A stretch of DNA of 49,691 bases. Origin: Sphingomonadaceae bacterium (GTDB lineage: Bacteria; Pseudomonadota; Alphaproteobacteria; Sphingomonadales; Sphingomonadaceae). The notes below the pieces were generated by a model. It had not been told where the DNA came from. It saw only the letters and a list, made by a program, of their open reading frames with translations, and searched no databases. The position numbers and the translations under genes were made by a program. The DNA lies in contig JAECRT010000013.1 in the NCBI GenBank assembly GCA_016000085.1, forward strand, positions 1 through 49,691, written 5' to 3'. Positions 17,118 through 25,354 of the stretch are shown here, one piece after another (position 1 is the stretch's first letter; each line of letters begins with the position of its first letter).

Positions 17118-18401
17118 TCAGCCGTCGCTGACCCGCTCAATATCGGCGCCCACGGCAGAGAGTTTTTCCTCCAGCCGCTCATAACCGCGATCGAGATGAT
17201 AGACACGATTGACCTGGGTTTCGCCCTCGGCGGCCAGCCCCGCGAGAATAAGGCTCATCGACGCACGCAGGTCAGTCGCCATGACCGGCGCGCCGACCAG
17301 CTTCTGCACGCCGCGCACCACCGCCGTCCGGCCGTTAACGGCAATGTCCGCTCCCATGCGCGCCAGTTCGGGGACATGCATGTAGCGATTTTCAAAGATC
17401 GTCTCAGTCAGCACCGACGCGCCGTCCGCCATGGTCAACATCGCCATGAACTGCGCCTGCATGTCGGTCGGGAACGCCGGGAAGGGCGCAGTCGACAGCG
17501 ATAGCGAGCGCAGCTTGCCGTCCGACGCGATACGGATACCGCCCTTATATGGATCGACCTGCACCCCGGCGTCGCGCAACGCGGCCAGAATGGCGTGCAT
17601 ATCTTCCGCATTGGCGCCCACCAGATCCACCGATCCGCCAGTGATGGCAGCAGCGCAGGCATAGCTGCCCGCTTCGATCCGGTCCGGCATCACGCGATAG
17701 GTCGCACCATGCAGCCGGTCGCGCCCATGGATCACCAGCTTGTCACTGCCGACCCCTTCAATATCCGCGCCCATTGCCAGCAGCAGGTTGCACAGATCGA
17801 CGATTTCCGGTTCGCGCGCGGCATTTTCAAGAATGCAGGTACCCTTCGCCAGCACTGCCGCCATCAGCGCATTTTCGGTGGCGCCCACCGAAACGACCGG
17901 GAAAGTATAGATGCCGCCCGGCAATCCGCCGTCGGGCGCGCTGGCGCGGACATAGCCCGCCGTAATTTCGATGATCGCACCAAACGCTTCCAGCGCCTTC
18001 AAATGCAGGTCGATCGGCCGGTTACCGATCGCACAGCCGCCGGGCAGCGACACCCGCGCCTCGCCCGCGCGCGCCAGCAGCGGACCGAGCACCAGGATCG
18101 AAGCGCGCATCTTGCGCACGATGTCGTAAGGCGCTTCGGTCGATGTGACACGTCCCGCACGCATCGTCATCACCCGGCCGAAATCCTCCGGCCGCGCGCC
18201 TTCGATCATGGTCGATACGCCCAACTGGTTCAGCAGATGGCCAAAACTGTCGACGTCGGCGAGGCGCGGCAAATTGCGCAGCGTCACCGGTTCGTCGGTC
18301 AACAAGGCGCAGGGCAGCAGCGTCAACGCCGCATTTTTCGCGCCGGAGATGGGAAGGCGGCCATTGAGTACGTTGCCGCCGCGGATGTGAATGCGGTCCA
18401 T
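17118..18401 (-). CDS. murA: UDP-N-acetylglucosamine 1-carboxyvinyltransferase
   Basis: First committed step of peptidoglycan synthesis: transfers enolpyruvate from PEP to UDP-GlcNAc in the cytoplasm. 427 residues, normal length. N-terminal [20 protein letters not shown] is the conserved Lys/Asn active-site region. The catalytic loop Cys, target of fosfomycin, is present in [18 protein letters not shown]-terminal conserved [14 protein letters not shown] and RYMHVPEL are intact. The ATG is at 18401. It is a single gene here, divergent from the Crp/Fnr regulator across a 209-bp intergenic region. Confidence 0.98.
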   Translation of the reverse strand: MDRIHIRGGNVLNGRLPISGAKNAALTLLPCALLTDEPVTLRNLPRLADVDSFGHLLNQLGVSTMIEGARPEDFGRVMTMRAGRVTSTEAPYDIVRKMRASILVLGPLLARAGEARVSLPGGCAIGNRPIDLHLKALEAFGAIIEITAGYVRASAPDGGLPGGIYTFPVVSVGATENALMAAVLAKGTCILENAAREPEIVDLCNLLLAMGADIEGVGSDKLVIHGRDRLHGATYRVMPDRIEAGSYACAAAITGGSVDLVGANAEDMHAILAALRDAGVQVDPYKGGIRIASDGKLRSLSLSTAPFPAFPTDMQAQFMAMLTMADGASVLTETIFENRYMHVPELARMGADIAVNGRTAVVRGVQKLVGAPVMATDLRASMSLILAGLAAEGETQVNRVYHLDRGYERLEEKLSAVGADIERVSDG

Positions 18402-18597
18402 TGGCTAGGGTTCATAGCGTCTAATGCGCGCCGTGCAAGGCGGCTGCTCGTCCATTCGTCGCCGAAAAAGCGGTCCGAACGCCCCGCACAACAATCATAC
18501 AAAGGCCGGAAGAACCTTAATCGAGTTTAGTGCAACAACTGAGAATGCAGCCAAAAGGCATATGGGGCGTTCTGCCATCGTAATGACAATCCTTGAT

Positions 18598-18613
18598 GAG
18601 GTTATAATTGGTG
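18598..18613 (+). promoter_or_regulatory. Ribosome binding site overlapping a TATAAT hexamer at the Crp/Fnr start
   Basis: GAGGT (18598-18602) precedes the GTG at 18611 by eight bases. A perfect TATAAT occurs at 18603-18608 between them. No good -35 lies 16-18 bp upstream. If the hexamer were a true -10, transcription would begin after the start codon, so I take it as chance or a sign of leaderless or downstream initiation. Confidence 0.35.
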
Positions 18614-19342
18614 GCAACAAGTTGTTTCGCCGAAAGGCTGGCAAAGAATGCGCCCTTGGCCGATGCAGAAAGAAAGGCTCTGGCCAGGCTTGAGGAAAAC
18701 CCCCGAAAAATAAAGCGCGGCGCACTGATTCAGCGCGTTAATGAACTGGTGACAGAGTTATTCGTTTTGCGCGAAGGTCGAGTGATGAGTTTCGTCATTC
18801 TGCCCGACGGCAGCCGACAGATATTGCGTGTCTATTTTCCCGGCGACTTCATCGGGTCGGCCAGCACCATATATAATAAAGCGCCCGAATCACTGGTCGC
18901 GTTGTCGGACGCCATTGTTTGTCCATTCGATAAACATGCATTGCGGCGTTTGCTGGAGGAATATCCACGCGTAGCGGCTTTACTCTTCCTGCTATCCAAT
19001 GCCGAACGGGTCGCAATGACTGACCGGCTGGCCTCTCTGGGACGCACATCCGCCAAAGCCCGCGTTGCGTCGTTCCTCCTCGACATGTTCGACCGGTTGC
19101 GCGTGACCGACGACAGGATCGTCGACAGTTTCGATCTCAAGCTCACCCAGGAGGAGATCGGTGATTCCATCGGCCTGACATCGGTCCATGTGAACCGCAT
19201 GATCCGGCAGATGGAGCAGGAAGGGCTGATCAGCCGTGCCAATGGCCGCATAACCCTGCTCGACATGGCGCGGCTGGAGGATATCGGCCATTATACCAAC
19301 CGGCACAAGGATATCGACCTCGACTGGCTGCCGATGGCCTGA
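18611..19342 (+). CDS. Crp/Fnr-family transcriptional regulator
   Basis: A regulator of about 243 residues. N-terminal cyclic-nucleotide-binding-like beta barrel (residues about 25-115: VLREGRVMSFVILPDGSRQI, RVYFPGDFIGSAS), dimer helix, and C-terminal HTH_Crp domain (LTQEEIGDSIGLTSVHVNRM). Only two Cys residues are visible (near residue 5 and in AIVCPFD), so the four-Cys Fe-S cluster of FNR is absent and direct oxygen sensing by that route is unlikely. In-frame TAA at 18605-18607 limits the start to TTG 18608 or GTG 18611; GAGGT at 18598-18602 fits GTG 18611. Ligand and targets unknown. Confidence 0.9.
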   Translation: MATSCFAERLAKNAPLADAERKALARLEENPRKIKRGALIQRVNELVTELFVLREGRVMSFVILPDGSRQILRVYFPGDFIGSASTIYNKAPESLVALSDAIVCPFDKHALRRLLEEYPRVAALLFLLSNAERVAMTDRLASLGRTSAKARVASFLLDMFDRLRVTDDRIVDSFDLKLTQEEIGDSIGLTSVHVNRMIRQMEQEGLISRANGRITLLDMARLEDIGHYTNRHKDIDLDWLPMA

Positions 19343-19345
19343 GCC

Positions 19346-19618
19346 TTACTGTTTCGTCTTCCGTTCCGGGGCGAAACAATGCTCACACCGGCGCCAGCAG
19401 ACAAGGCCCGGCATTGCGGCGGCCGGTTGCAGTCCGCGCTCGGGATAAAGGCCGATCAGAATGGCGGGAGATATGCCCTCCGGCGCGGCGCGGCTATGAC
19501 ACATCAGGCAATTGCGCACATATTTGGCGCGGGTCCGGCCGGACCGATCTTCCTGCGCGGCCAGAACGCCGGGCAGGAAGAAGGCAAGCAGCGCCACCAA
19601 CCGCGCCAGCGCGATCAC
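19346..19618 (-). CDS. Small exported CxxCH protein, possible mono-heme c-type cytochrome
   Basis: About 90 residues. The N-terminal export signal (IALARLVALLAFFLPGVLAA) is followed by a short mature part with the heme-attachment motif CLMCH, then a CWRRCEHC cluster giving three more Cys. It could be a tiny cytochrome c-like protein or a metal-binding periplasmic protein; no distal Met ligand is certain (candidate in AAAMPGL). GTG at 19618 overlaps the TGA of the HNH gene (GTGA), so the two are translationally coupled; TTG 19639 is a less likely start. Convergent with the Crp/Fnr gene, 3 bp apart. I do not recognise the family. Confidence 0.65.
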   Translation of the reverse strand: MIALARLVALLAFFLPGVLAAQEDRSGRTRAKYVRNCLMCHSRAAPEGISPAILIGLYPERGLQPAAAMPGLVCWRRCEHCFAPERKTKQ

Positions 19619-20181
19619 GCCAGTAACTCGACATCCCAATAAAGCCAGTCATGCCAGCTTTCGTGCAGATAGCCGGGCGGAAAGGCGCGACCATGTTCCA
19701 GCAATTGCCAGCTGGTCGGCCGGATCGGCTGAACATGCAGCTGCATGCCCGCCTGCCGGGGCGTGCGCCCGCCTTTTTTGAGATTGCAGGGCGAACAGGC
19801 CGTCGCGACATTTTCCCATGTAGTGCGCCCGCCCGCCCGACGCGGCACCACATGGTCGAACGTCAGATCGCTGGTCGTGCCGCAATATTGGCAGGCAAAC
19901 TTGTCGCGCAGGAACAGGTTGAAGCGGGTGAAGGCAGGATGCTCGGACGGCTTCACATATTGCTTGAGCGCAATCACCGAAGGAATTTTCATTTCCAGAC
20001 TGGGACTATGCACCTGCCGCTCATAGGAGGCGATGATGTCCACACGGTCCAGAAACACCGCCTTGATGGCGGTCTGCCACGGCCACAGGCTCAGCGGATA
20101 ATAGCTGAGCGGCGTGTAATCTGCATTCAGAACAAGCGCCGGACAGTTTTCCGGGTGTCGTATGAGGTCGGGATGGTACAT
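19615..20181 (-). CDS. HNH endonuclease
   Basis: A 188-residue HNH nuclease of the McrA-like group widespread in alphaproteobacterial chromosomes. The zinc-ribbon-like HNH core is complete: CQYCGT, then LTFDHVVPRRAGGRTTWENV, then ACSPCNLKKGGRTP. That gives two CxxC pairs, the catalytic DHVVPR and the conserved Asn. N-terminal half has the typical VLNADYTPLSYYPLSLW. ATG at 20181. No methyltransferase or phage gene is nearby, so it is probably a conserved housekeeping or DNA-repair type nuclease rather than restriction. Coupled to the small CxxCH protein downstream. Confidence 0.93.
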   Translation of the reverse strand: MYHPDLIRHPENCPALVLNADYTPLSYYPLSLWPWQTAIKAVFLDRVDIIASYERQVHSPSLEMKIPSVIALKQYVKPSEHPAFTRFNLFLRDKFACQYCGTTSDLTFDHVVPRRAGGRTTWENVATACSPCNLKKGGRTPRQAGMQLHVQPIRPTSWQLLEHGRAFPPGYLHESWHDWLYWDVELLA

Positions 20182-20275
20182 AGAAACCTTCTACCCCCTT
20201 GCCGACGACGCTGATCCACCAGCATCGTGACAAGAGCATGACAGCATTAACCAATATCACCCGTCAAGAGCCTGT

Positions 20276-21175
20276 ATGACTCCTTCTGTCGCACCACAGC
20301 ATATGGTGACCCGCTTTGCGCCCAGCCCGACCGGACGACTACATGTTGGCCATGGCTGGTCCGCGCTGCTGGCGATGGACATGGCTCGCGCGGCAGGCGG
20401 CGCCTTTCACCTGCGCATCGAGGATATCGACGGCACCCGCAGCCGCCCGGAACATGCGGCGGGGATCATCGCGGACCTGACGTGGCTGGGTGTTGCCTGG
20501 GATGGCGACATCATCTTTCAATCGCAACGGCTCGATCACTATCATGCCGCACTGACGCAATTGCGGGCCATGGGCCTGCTCTATCCCTGTTTCTGCACGC
20601 GAGCGGACATTCAGGCCAGCCTGACCGCGCCGCATGAGTCGGAAGGGCATGCTTACCCTGGAACATGCCGACGGCTGGGCGAGGACGAGCGAGCACGGCG
20701 GATCGAGGCGGACGAGCCGCATGCTTGGCGGATCGACATGGAGCGAGCGACAGCCATGACGGGCGATCTGGCATGGCGGGCCTTTCCCTTTCCCCCGACA
20801 GGCGATCCCACAACGGTCATCGCCCGCCCGCACATCGCGGGCGACGTCGTGCTGGCCCGCAAGGACGCCCCGGCCAGCTATCACCTGTCCTGCACGCTGG
20901 ATGACGCCGCGATGGGGATAAGCCATGTGTTGCGCGGCGATGACCTGTACGGCGCGACGCACATTCATCGGCTGCTGCAAGCACTCCTCGACCTGCCCTC
21001 TCCCATCTATATCCACCACCCTTTGCTGGTCGGCGCGGATGGCAAGCGGCTGGCCAAGCGCGACGGGTCGATCGCCCTCGCCGACCTGCGCGCACAGGGC
21101 ATGGAACCCACACGCCTCACCGATGACTTGCGGGCGCACCGCTTTCCGGTTGGCATCGCTCTGGCAAGCGCCTAG
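20276..21175 (+). CDS. gluQ: Glutamyl-Q tRNA(Asp) synthetase
   Basis: A truncated GluRS paralogue that attaches glutamate to queuosine at the wobble position of tRNA-Asp. 299 residues, lacking the anticodon-binding half of GluRS. HIGH-type motif in RFAPSPTGRLHVGHG. Zinc site CFC...Y..TC (YPCFCTRADI and AYPGTCR), characteristic of GluQ. The KMSKS equivalent is KRLAKRDGS. ATG at 20276, divergent from the HNH gene across 94 bp. It begins a plus-strand run of short-spaced genes; the next start is 9 bp after its stop. Confidence 0.95.
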   Translation: MTPSVAPQHMVTRFAPSPTGRLHVGHGWSALLAMDMARAAGGAFHLRIEDIDGTRSRPEHAAGIIADLTWLGVAWDGDIIFQSQRLDHYHAALTQLRAMGLLYPCFCTRADIQASLTAPHESEGHAYPGTCRRLGEDERARRIEADEPHAWRIDMERATAMTGDLAWRAFPFPPTGDPTTVIARPHIAGDVVLARKDAPASYHLSCTLDDAAMGISHVLRGDDLYGATHIHRLLQALLDLPSPIYIHHPLLVGADGKRLAKRDGSIALADLRAQGMEPTRLTDDLRAHRFPVGIALASA

Positions 21176-21184
21176 ACTGGCGGG

Positions 21185-21421
21185 ATGAATACCGTCCTTG
21201 TGATCGCCCTCATCCTTGCCATGGCCGCGACGCTGTTCGCGCTTATCCGCGGCATCATCAGCTTCCTTCAGACCACCAAGGAGGAACTGAACATGCCCGA
21301 AGGCAGCGGCCCCAGCCCGTCGCGCCTCAAGCAGAACAAGATGATGATGAACCGCATTCTGTTTCAGGCGGCGGCGATCATCATCGTCGCCATCCTGCTG
21401 CTGATGAAGGGCAATGGCTGA
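21185..21421 (+). CDS. HIG1-like twin-transmembrane protein
   Basis: A 78-residue membrane protein with two helices: LVIALILAMAATLFALIRGI and ILFQAAAIIIVAILLLM. They are joined by a polar loop (TTKEELNMPEGSGPSPSRLK, then QNKMMMNR). The layout fits the HIG_1_N (hypoxia-induced) family, annotated in sphingomonads as twin transmembrane protein. In mitochondria HIG1 proteins associate with respiratory complexes; a similar role here is only inference. It lies between gluQ and the adenosyltransferase with 9- and 18-bp spacers, suggesting one operon. Confidence 0.82.
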   Translation: MNTVLVIALILAMAATLFALIRGIISFLQTTKEELNMPEGSGPSPSRLKQNKMMMNRILFQAAAIIIVAILLLMKGNG

Positions 21422-21439
21422 ACATAGGGGGCTGACCCC

Positions 21440-22009
21440 ATGGTCAAGCTGAACAAGATCTACACACGCACAGGCGATGCAGGAACGACCGGCCTGGTCG
21501 ACGGATCGCGCCTGCCCAAACATGCGCCGCGCATGCAGGCGGTGGGCGATGTCGATGAAACGAACAGCGCCATCGGCCTGGCCATCATTGCCATGGGCGA
21601 CACGCCGGAATCGGGTTGGTTGACGACGATCCAGAACGATCTGTTCGATCTGGGCGCCGACCTCGCAACACCCATCCCCGATGGTCCCGACGAACCCTGG
21701 GCGCTGCGCATCATCGCAACACAGGTAGAGCGGCTGGAAAGCCAGATCGACGCGATGAATGTCGACCTTGCCCCGCTCGACAGCTTCATCCTGCCCGGCG
21801 GATCACCTGCCGCCGCCGCCGTTCACCTCGCCCGCGCCATCACCCGCCGGGCGGAACGCAGCGCGACTGCGGCCGCCGCCGATGTGGCTCTCAACCCGCA
21901 CGCTTTGGCCTATATCAACCGGCTTTCCGACCTGCTCTTCGTGTTGGCGCGGCGGCTGAACGGCAATGGCGCTAGCGATATCAAATGGGTGCCGGGCGCT
22001 TCGCGCTGA
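21440..22009 (+). CDS. Cob(I)yrinic acid a,c-diamide adenosyltransferase, PduO type
   Basis: Transfers the adenosyl group of ATP to cobalt in cob(I)alamin, giving coenzyme B12. 189 residues. The N-terminal ATP-binding motif YTRTGDAGTTGLVDGSR is intact, followed by GDVDETNSAIGLA and the C-terminal helical signature FILPGGSPAAAAVHLARAIT with RRAER. These are hallmarks of the PduO/ATR (not CobA) family. ATG at 21440. No other cobalamin genes, and no cobalamin riboswitch, are in the window, so B12 is likely salvaged or made from a distant locus. Confidence 0.95.
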   Translation: MVKLNKIYTRTGDAGTTGLVDGSRLPKHAPRMQAVGDVDETNSAIGLAIIAMGDTPESGWLTTIQNDLFDLGADLATPIPDGPDEPWALRIIATQVERLESQIDAMNVDLAPLDSFILPGGSPAAAAVHLARAITRRAERSATAAAADVALNPHALAYINRLSDLLFVLARRLNGNGASDIKWVPGASR

Positions 22010-22152
22010 ATTATTGGCCGATGACGTATCTGGTTGCGATCCGACTCTCCTGCGGCACGGCTCGTCCCGGCCACCCGAATTAACCTTGTTCATTCAGATC
22101 GCGTTTAGGCGAATTGCCGATTTTGCACCCCATCATGTTTCCAGGGGCTGCC

Positions 22153-23016
22153 ATGCATTTCTATCTCGCCACCTCTTTCATCTTTCCGCGTTCACTCAGA
22201 CTACGTCTTTTCACTCTTTGCTTTGTCGCCACCCATTTGCCGTTACTGGGTTATTGCGTCTGGGGCCTGTCGACCGGCCGGATCGCCCTTGCCGAGTTCA
22301 TGGCGGTTATGCTCGCAACGCTGATCGGCACAGGCATGGCCCTGTGGGGCATCGGCGCACTGCTCAACCCCATTCATGCACTGGCGCACGCGCTGCATCG
22401 TAAGGACGAAGCGCCCCCCACGACGCTGCCTGAAGTCGGTGACGTCATCCGCACCCTCTATTCCGGGGTGCAGCAGGCCGCGGCGACGACCCGCGCACAA
22501 ATGGATGACCTGCATGTCGCCGCCCATGCAGATCCACTGACTGGCATCGCCAACCGACGCGGCTTTCTCGCCCGGATCGACGCCCTGCCGCCAACCGCAC
22601 GCCGCGGCTGTATCGCCATACTCGACCTCGATCATTTCAAGCAGGTCAACGATCAGTCCGGCCATGACGAGGGCGACCGTCTGCTGGCAGCCTTCGCCTC
22701 TCGCCTTTCCGCCCAGCTACGCCGGGTGGATATGGTCGCCCGCTGGGGCGGCGAGGAGTTTGTGGTCTTTCTGCCTGGCTGTATCGAGGATGAGGCAAGC
22801 TGGTCCCTGTCCCGCATCGCCAGCCTGATGCGCAGCGATCCGGTCGGCAGGCTCGACGGCCGCGCGATCAGCTTTTCCGCCGGGGTGGCTCGCTGGTCGG
22901 GCGACAACATCGACGCCGCGCTCAGCGCCGCCGACAAGGCTCTTTACGAAGCCAAACGCGCCGGGCGCGACCGGATATGCCGCGCCGAATCCAGACTGCA
23001 ACCTGCCTGCCCCTGA
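22153..23016 (+). CDS. Membrane-bound diguanylate cyclase (GGDEF)
   Basis: About 287 residues. Two N-terminal helices (LFTLCFVATHLPLLGYCVWG and AVMLATLIGTGMALWGIGAL), a short linker helix, then a GGDEF domain from about residue 130. The catalytic motif is GGEEF (ARWGGEEFVVFLPG), the active form. The product-inhibition I-site RxxD is present as RRVD exactly five residues before GGEEF, so it should be feedback-inhibited by c-di-GMP. No EAL domain. The ATG at 22153 is preceded by AGGGG at good spacing; ATG 22135 and the codon at 22114 are upstream alternatives. A PilZ protein at 33780-34076 is a possible c-di-GMP receptor elsewhere in the window. Confidence 0.93.
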   Translation: MHFYLATSFIFPRSLRLRLFTLCFVATHLPLLGYCVWGLSTGRIALAEFMAVMLATLIGTGMALWGIGALLNPIHALAHALHRKDEAPPTTLPEVGDVIRTLYSGVQQAAATTRAQMDDLHVAAHADPLTGIANRRGFLARIDALPPTARRGCIAILDLDHFKQVNDQSGHDEGDRLLAAFASRLSAQLRRVDMVARWGGEEFVVFLPGCIEDEASWSLSRIASLMRSDPVGRLDGRAISFSAGVARWSGDNIDAALSAADKALYEAKRAGRDRICRAESRLQPACP

Positions 23017-23092
23017 CCACAATCGGGAACCGCTCCTTCTTTCGTGCGCTTGAGCCAGTGAAAACGGCGCAACCGTATCGGAAGGGGCGTGC

Positions 23093-24361
23093 ATGGCCAG
23101 ACGCTGGACTGAAGCCCAACAGGATGCACTGGAAGCGCGCTATCGCGACGTCCGTGCCCTGACTCAGGCGCTTGCGGCACCACTGTCGGATGCGGACGCG
23201 ACGGTCCAGTCAATGCCCGACGCCTCGCCCGCCAAGTGGCATCTGGCGCATGTCACATGGTTCTTCGAAACGTTCGTGCTGCGGGATCATGTCGCGGGCT
23301 ACCGCCCGTTCGATCCGCGTTACGCCTTTCTCTTCAACAGCTATTATGAAGCGGAAGGCGCGCGCCATCCCCGTGCCATGCGGGGAATGCTGACGCGCCC
23401 GTCGCTCACTGAAATCCTGCGCTGGCGTGCGCATGTCGATGATGCTCTGTCCGCCGCGCTGCCGACACTGCCGGCAGTCGCGCGCGATCTGGTCGCGCTG
23501 GGGTTGCATCATGAACAGCAGCATCAGGAGTTGCTGCTGACAGATCTGCTCCATCTTCTTTCATGCAATCCGTTGGAGCCTGCGCTGTTCGCTCCGCCCA
23601 GCGGCACGCCGGTTGACCTGCCCGGCCCGCTCCACTGGATCGAGGGCCGCGAAGGGCTGGTCGAAATCGGTGATAGCGGCAATGTCGGCTTTGCCTTCGA
23701 TTGCGAGGGGCCAGCCCATAAGGCTCTCCTCCATCCCCATGCACTCGCGCATCGTCCGATTACCAATGGCGAATGGATCGCCTTCATCGAGGATGGCGGC
23801 TATCGCGCCTCCGCGCACTGGCTGTCGGACGGCTGGGCATGGCTGCGCGAGGAAGGCATAAACGCGCCGCTCTACTGGAAACGCAGCGAACAGGGCTGGA
23901 CCCGGTTCGGGCTTGATGGACGCCAGCCGGTCGATCCCGCCGCCCCGGTGACGCATATCAGCCTGTATGAGGCCGATGCCTATGCGTCTTGGGCCGGAGC
24001 GCGCCTGCCGACCGAAGCGGAGTGGGAAAGCGCGGCGCAAAACATTTCGCCCCTCGGCGGCGTCCAACTCGAAGGCCCATCCTGTCCAAGTCCCCACGCC
24101 GCCGAAACGGAATCGGCCTTGACCCAGATGTTCGGCGACGTGTGGGAATGGACCGGCAGCGCCTTTCGCCCTTATCCCGGCTTTCGCCCGACCGAGGGCG
24201 CGGTGGGCGAATATAATGGTAAGTTCATGTCCGGCCAGTTTGTGCTGAAAGGCGGCAGTTGCGCCACGCCGCGCGGCCATGTGCGGGCGAGCTACCGCAA
24301 TTTCTTTTATCCCCATCAACGCTGGCAGTTCACCGGGCTGCGGCTGGCGAAGGATCTGTAA
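23093..24361 (+). CDS. egtB: Ergothioneine biosynthesis protein EgtB (iron-dependent sulfoxide synthase)
   Basis: Non-heme iron enzyme that couples a thiol substrate to hercynine with oxygen, forming the sulfoxide precursor of ergothioneine. 422 residues. The N-terminal DinB-like domain supplies the three-His iron site: His in HLAHVTWFFE and two in HHEQQHQELL. The C-terminal FGE-sulfatase (formylglycine-generating enzyme) fold is seen in ARLPTEAEWESAA, FGDVWEWTGSAF, and LKGGSCATPRGHVRASYRNF. ATG at 23093 has AAGGGG upstream. egtD starts 4 bp after its stop, so they form an operon. Confidence 0.95.
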   Translation: MARRWTEAQQDALEARYRDVRALTQALAAPLSDADATVQSMPDASPAKWHLAHVTWFFETFVLRDHVAGYRPFDPRYAFLFNSYYEAEGARHPRAMRGMLTRPSLTEILRWRAHVDDALSAALPTLPAVARDLVALGLHHEQQHQELLLTDLLHLLSCNPLEPALFAPPSGTPVDLPGPLHWIEGREGLVEIGDSGNVGFAFDCEGPAHKALLHPHALAHRPITNGEWIAFIEDGGYRASAHWLSDGWAWLREEGINAPLYWKRSEQGWTRFGLDGRQPVDPAAPVTHISLYEADAYASWAGARLPTEAEWESAAQNISPLGGVQLEGPSCPSPHAAETESALTQMFGDVWEWTGSAFRPYPGFRPTEGAVGEYNGKFMSGQFVLKGGSCATPRGHVRASYRNFFYPHQRWQFTGLRLAKDL

Positions 24362-24365
24362 CGCG

Positions 24366-25325
24366 ATGCTACTGACCGAAGACGCCCTGGCCCCGACCCG
24401 CGCCGTCGATCCGGCCTTTCGCCGCGACATAGTGGAAGGGCTGTCGCGCAATCCGAAGGCAACACCGCCAATCTGGTTCTACGACCGGCACGGATCAGAA
24501 TTGTTCGAGGCGATCACCGACCTGCCCGAATATTATCCGACGATCACCGAAACTGCCCTGTTGCAGGCCCACGGGGCCGATATCGCAACAGCGGTCGGCC
24601 ATGGGCGGGCGGTCGTGGAATTTGGCGCGGGCAGCGCCCGCAAGACGCCGCACTTGTTGCGCGCCATCGCACCGGCCGCCTATGTGCCGATCGACATCAG
24701 TGGCGACTTTCTGCGCGCGAGCAGCGCAGAATTAGCAGGCGTCTTTCCCGGCTTGCCGGTGATTCCGCTGGTAGGCGATTTCAACGGACAGCTCTCGCTG
24801 CCCTCCGCGATCGACGCCATGGCGCGGCTGGGTTTCTTTCCCGGATCGACGATCGGCAATATGGAGCCGGACGCCGCCGTCGATCTGCTGCGGGCGATGC
24901 GTCGCCTGCTCGGCAGCGACGCCATGTTGCTGATTGGCATGGATCGGATCAAGGACCGGGAAAGGCTCATTGCCGCCTATGATGATGCCGCTGGCGTCAC
25001 GGCCGCCTTCAACCTCAACCTGATTGCCCGGATCAACCGTGAACTGGAAGGCGATATCCCGATGGATGCCCTAGTCCACCGTGCCATCTGGAACGACGCC
25101 AAGGCGCGAATCGAAATGCATCTGGAAGCGACCCGGTCGCTCCATTTCCATGTCGCAGGCGAACCGTTCCGCATGCAAGAAGGCGAGACAATCCATACCG
25201 AAAGCAGCCACAAATATGGCTCGCGCGACGCCCGCCTGCTGCTGCGCGCGGGTGGATGGGAACCGATGGAAGCATGGACCGACGCTGACAGCCTCTTCTC
25301 GCTGATGCTGGCACAGGCGGGCTAA
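24366..25325 (+). CDS. egtD: L-histidine N-alpha-methyltransferase EgtD
   Basis: SAM-dependent enzyme that trimethylates histidine to hercynine, the first step of ergothioneine synthesis. 319 residues from the ATG at 24366. Conserved features: NPKATPPIWFYDRHGSELFE, the SAM-binding motif VVEFGAGSARKTPHLL, PIDISGDFL, FFPGSTIGNMEP, and the C-terminal HTESSHKYG. The ATG follows the egtB stop by 4 bp. The egtA/egtC genes of actinobacteria are absent, as in other proteobacterial two-gene clusters. Confidence 0.96.
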   Translation: MLLTEDALAPTRAVDPAFRRDIVEGLSRNPKATPPIWFYDRHGSELFEAITDLPEYYPTITETALLQAHGADIATAVGHGRAVVEFGAGSARKTPHLLRAIAPAAYVPIDISGDFLRASSAELAGVFPGLPVIPLVGDFNGQLSLPSAIDAMARLGFFPGSTIGNMEPDAAVDLLRAMRRLLGSDAMLLIGMDRIKDRERLIAAYDDAAGVTAAFNLNLIARINRELEGDIPMDALVHRAIWNDAKARIEMHLEATRSLHFHVAGEPFRMQEGETIHTESSHKYGSRDARLLLRAGGWEPMEAWTDADSLFSLMLAQAG

Positions 25326-25354
25326 GAAACCATAGGCCGCGCCTGCCCCGTGCG

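Noticed and set aside
17039-17120. Small frame just after murA on the minus strand (ends DSGSTGPA)
   Set aside because: Only non-ATG starts inside murA, no ribosome binding site and no known family; too weak to call.
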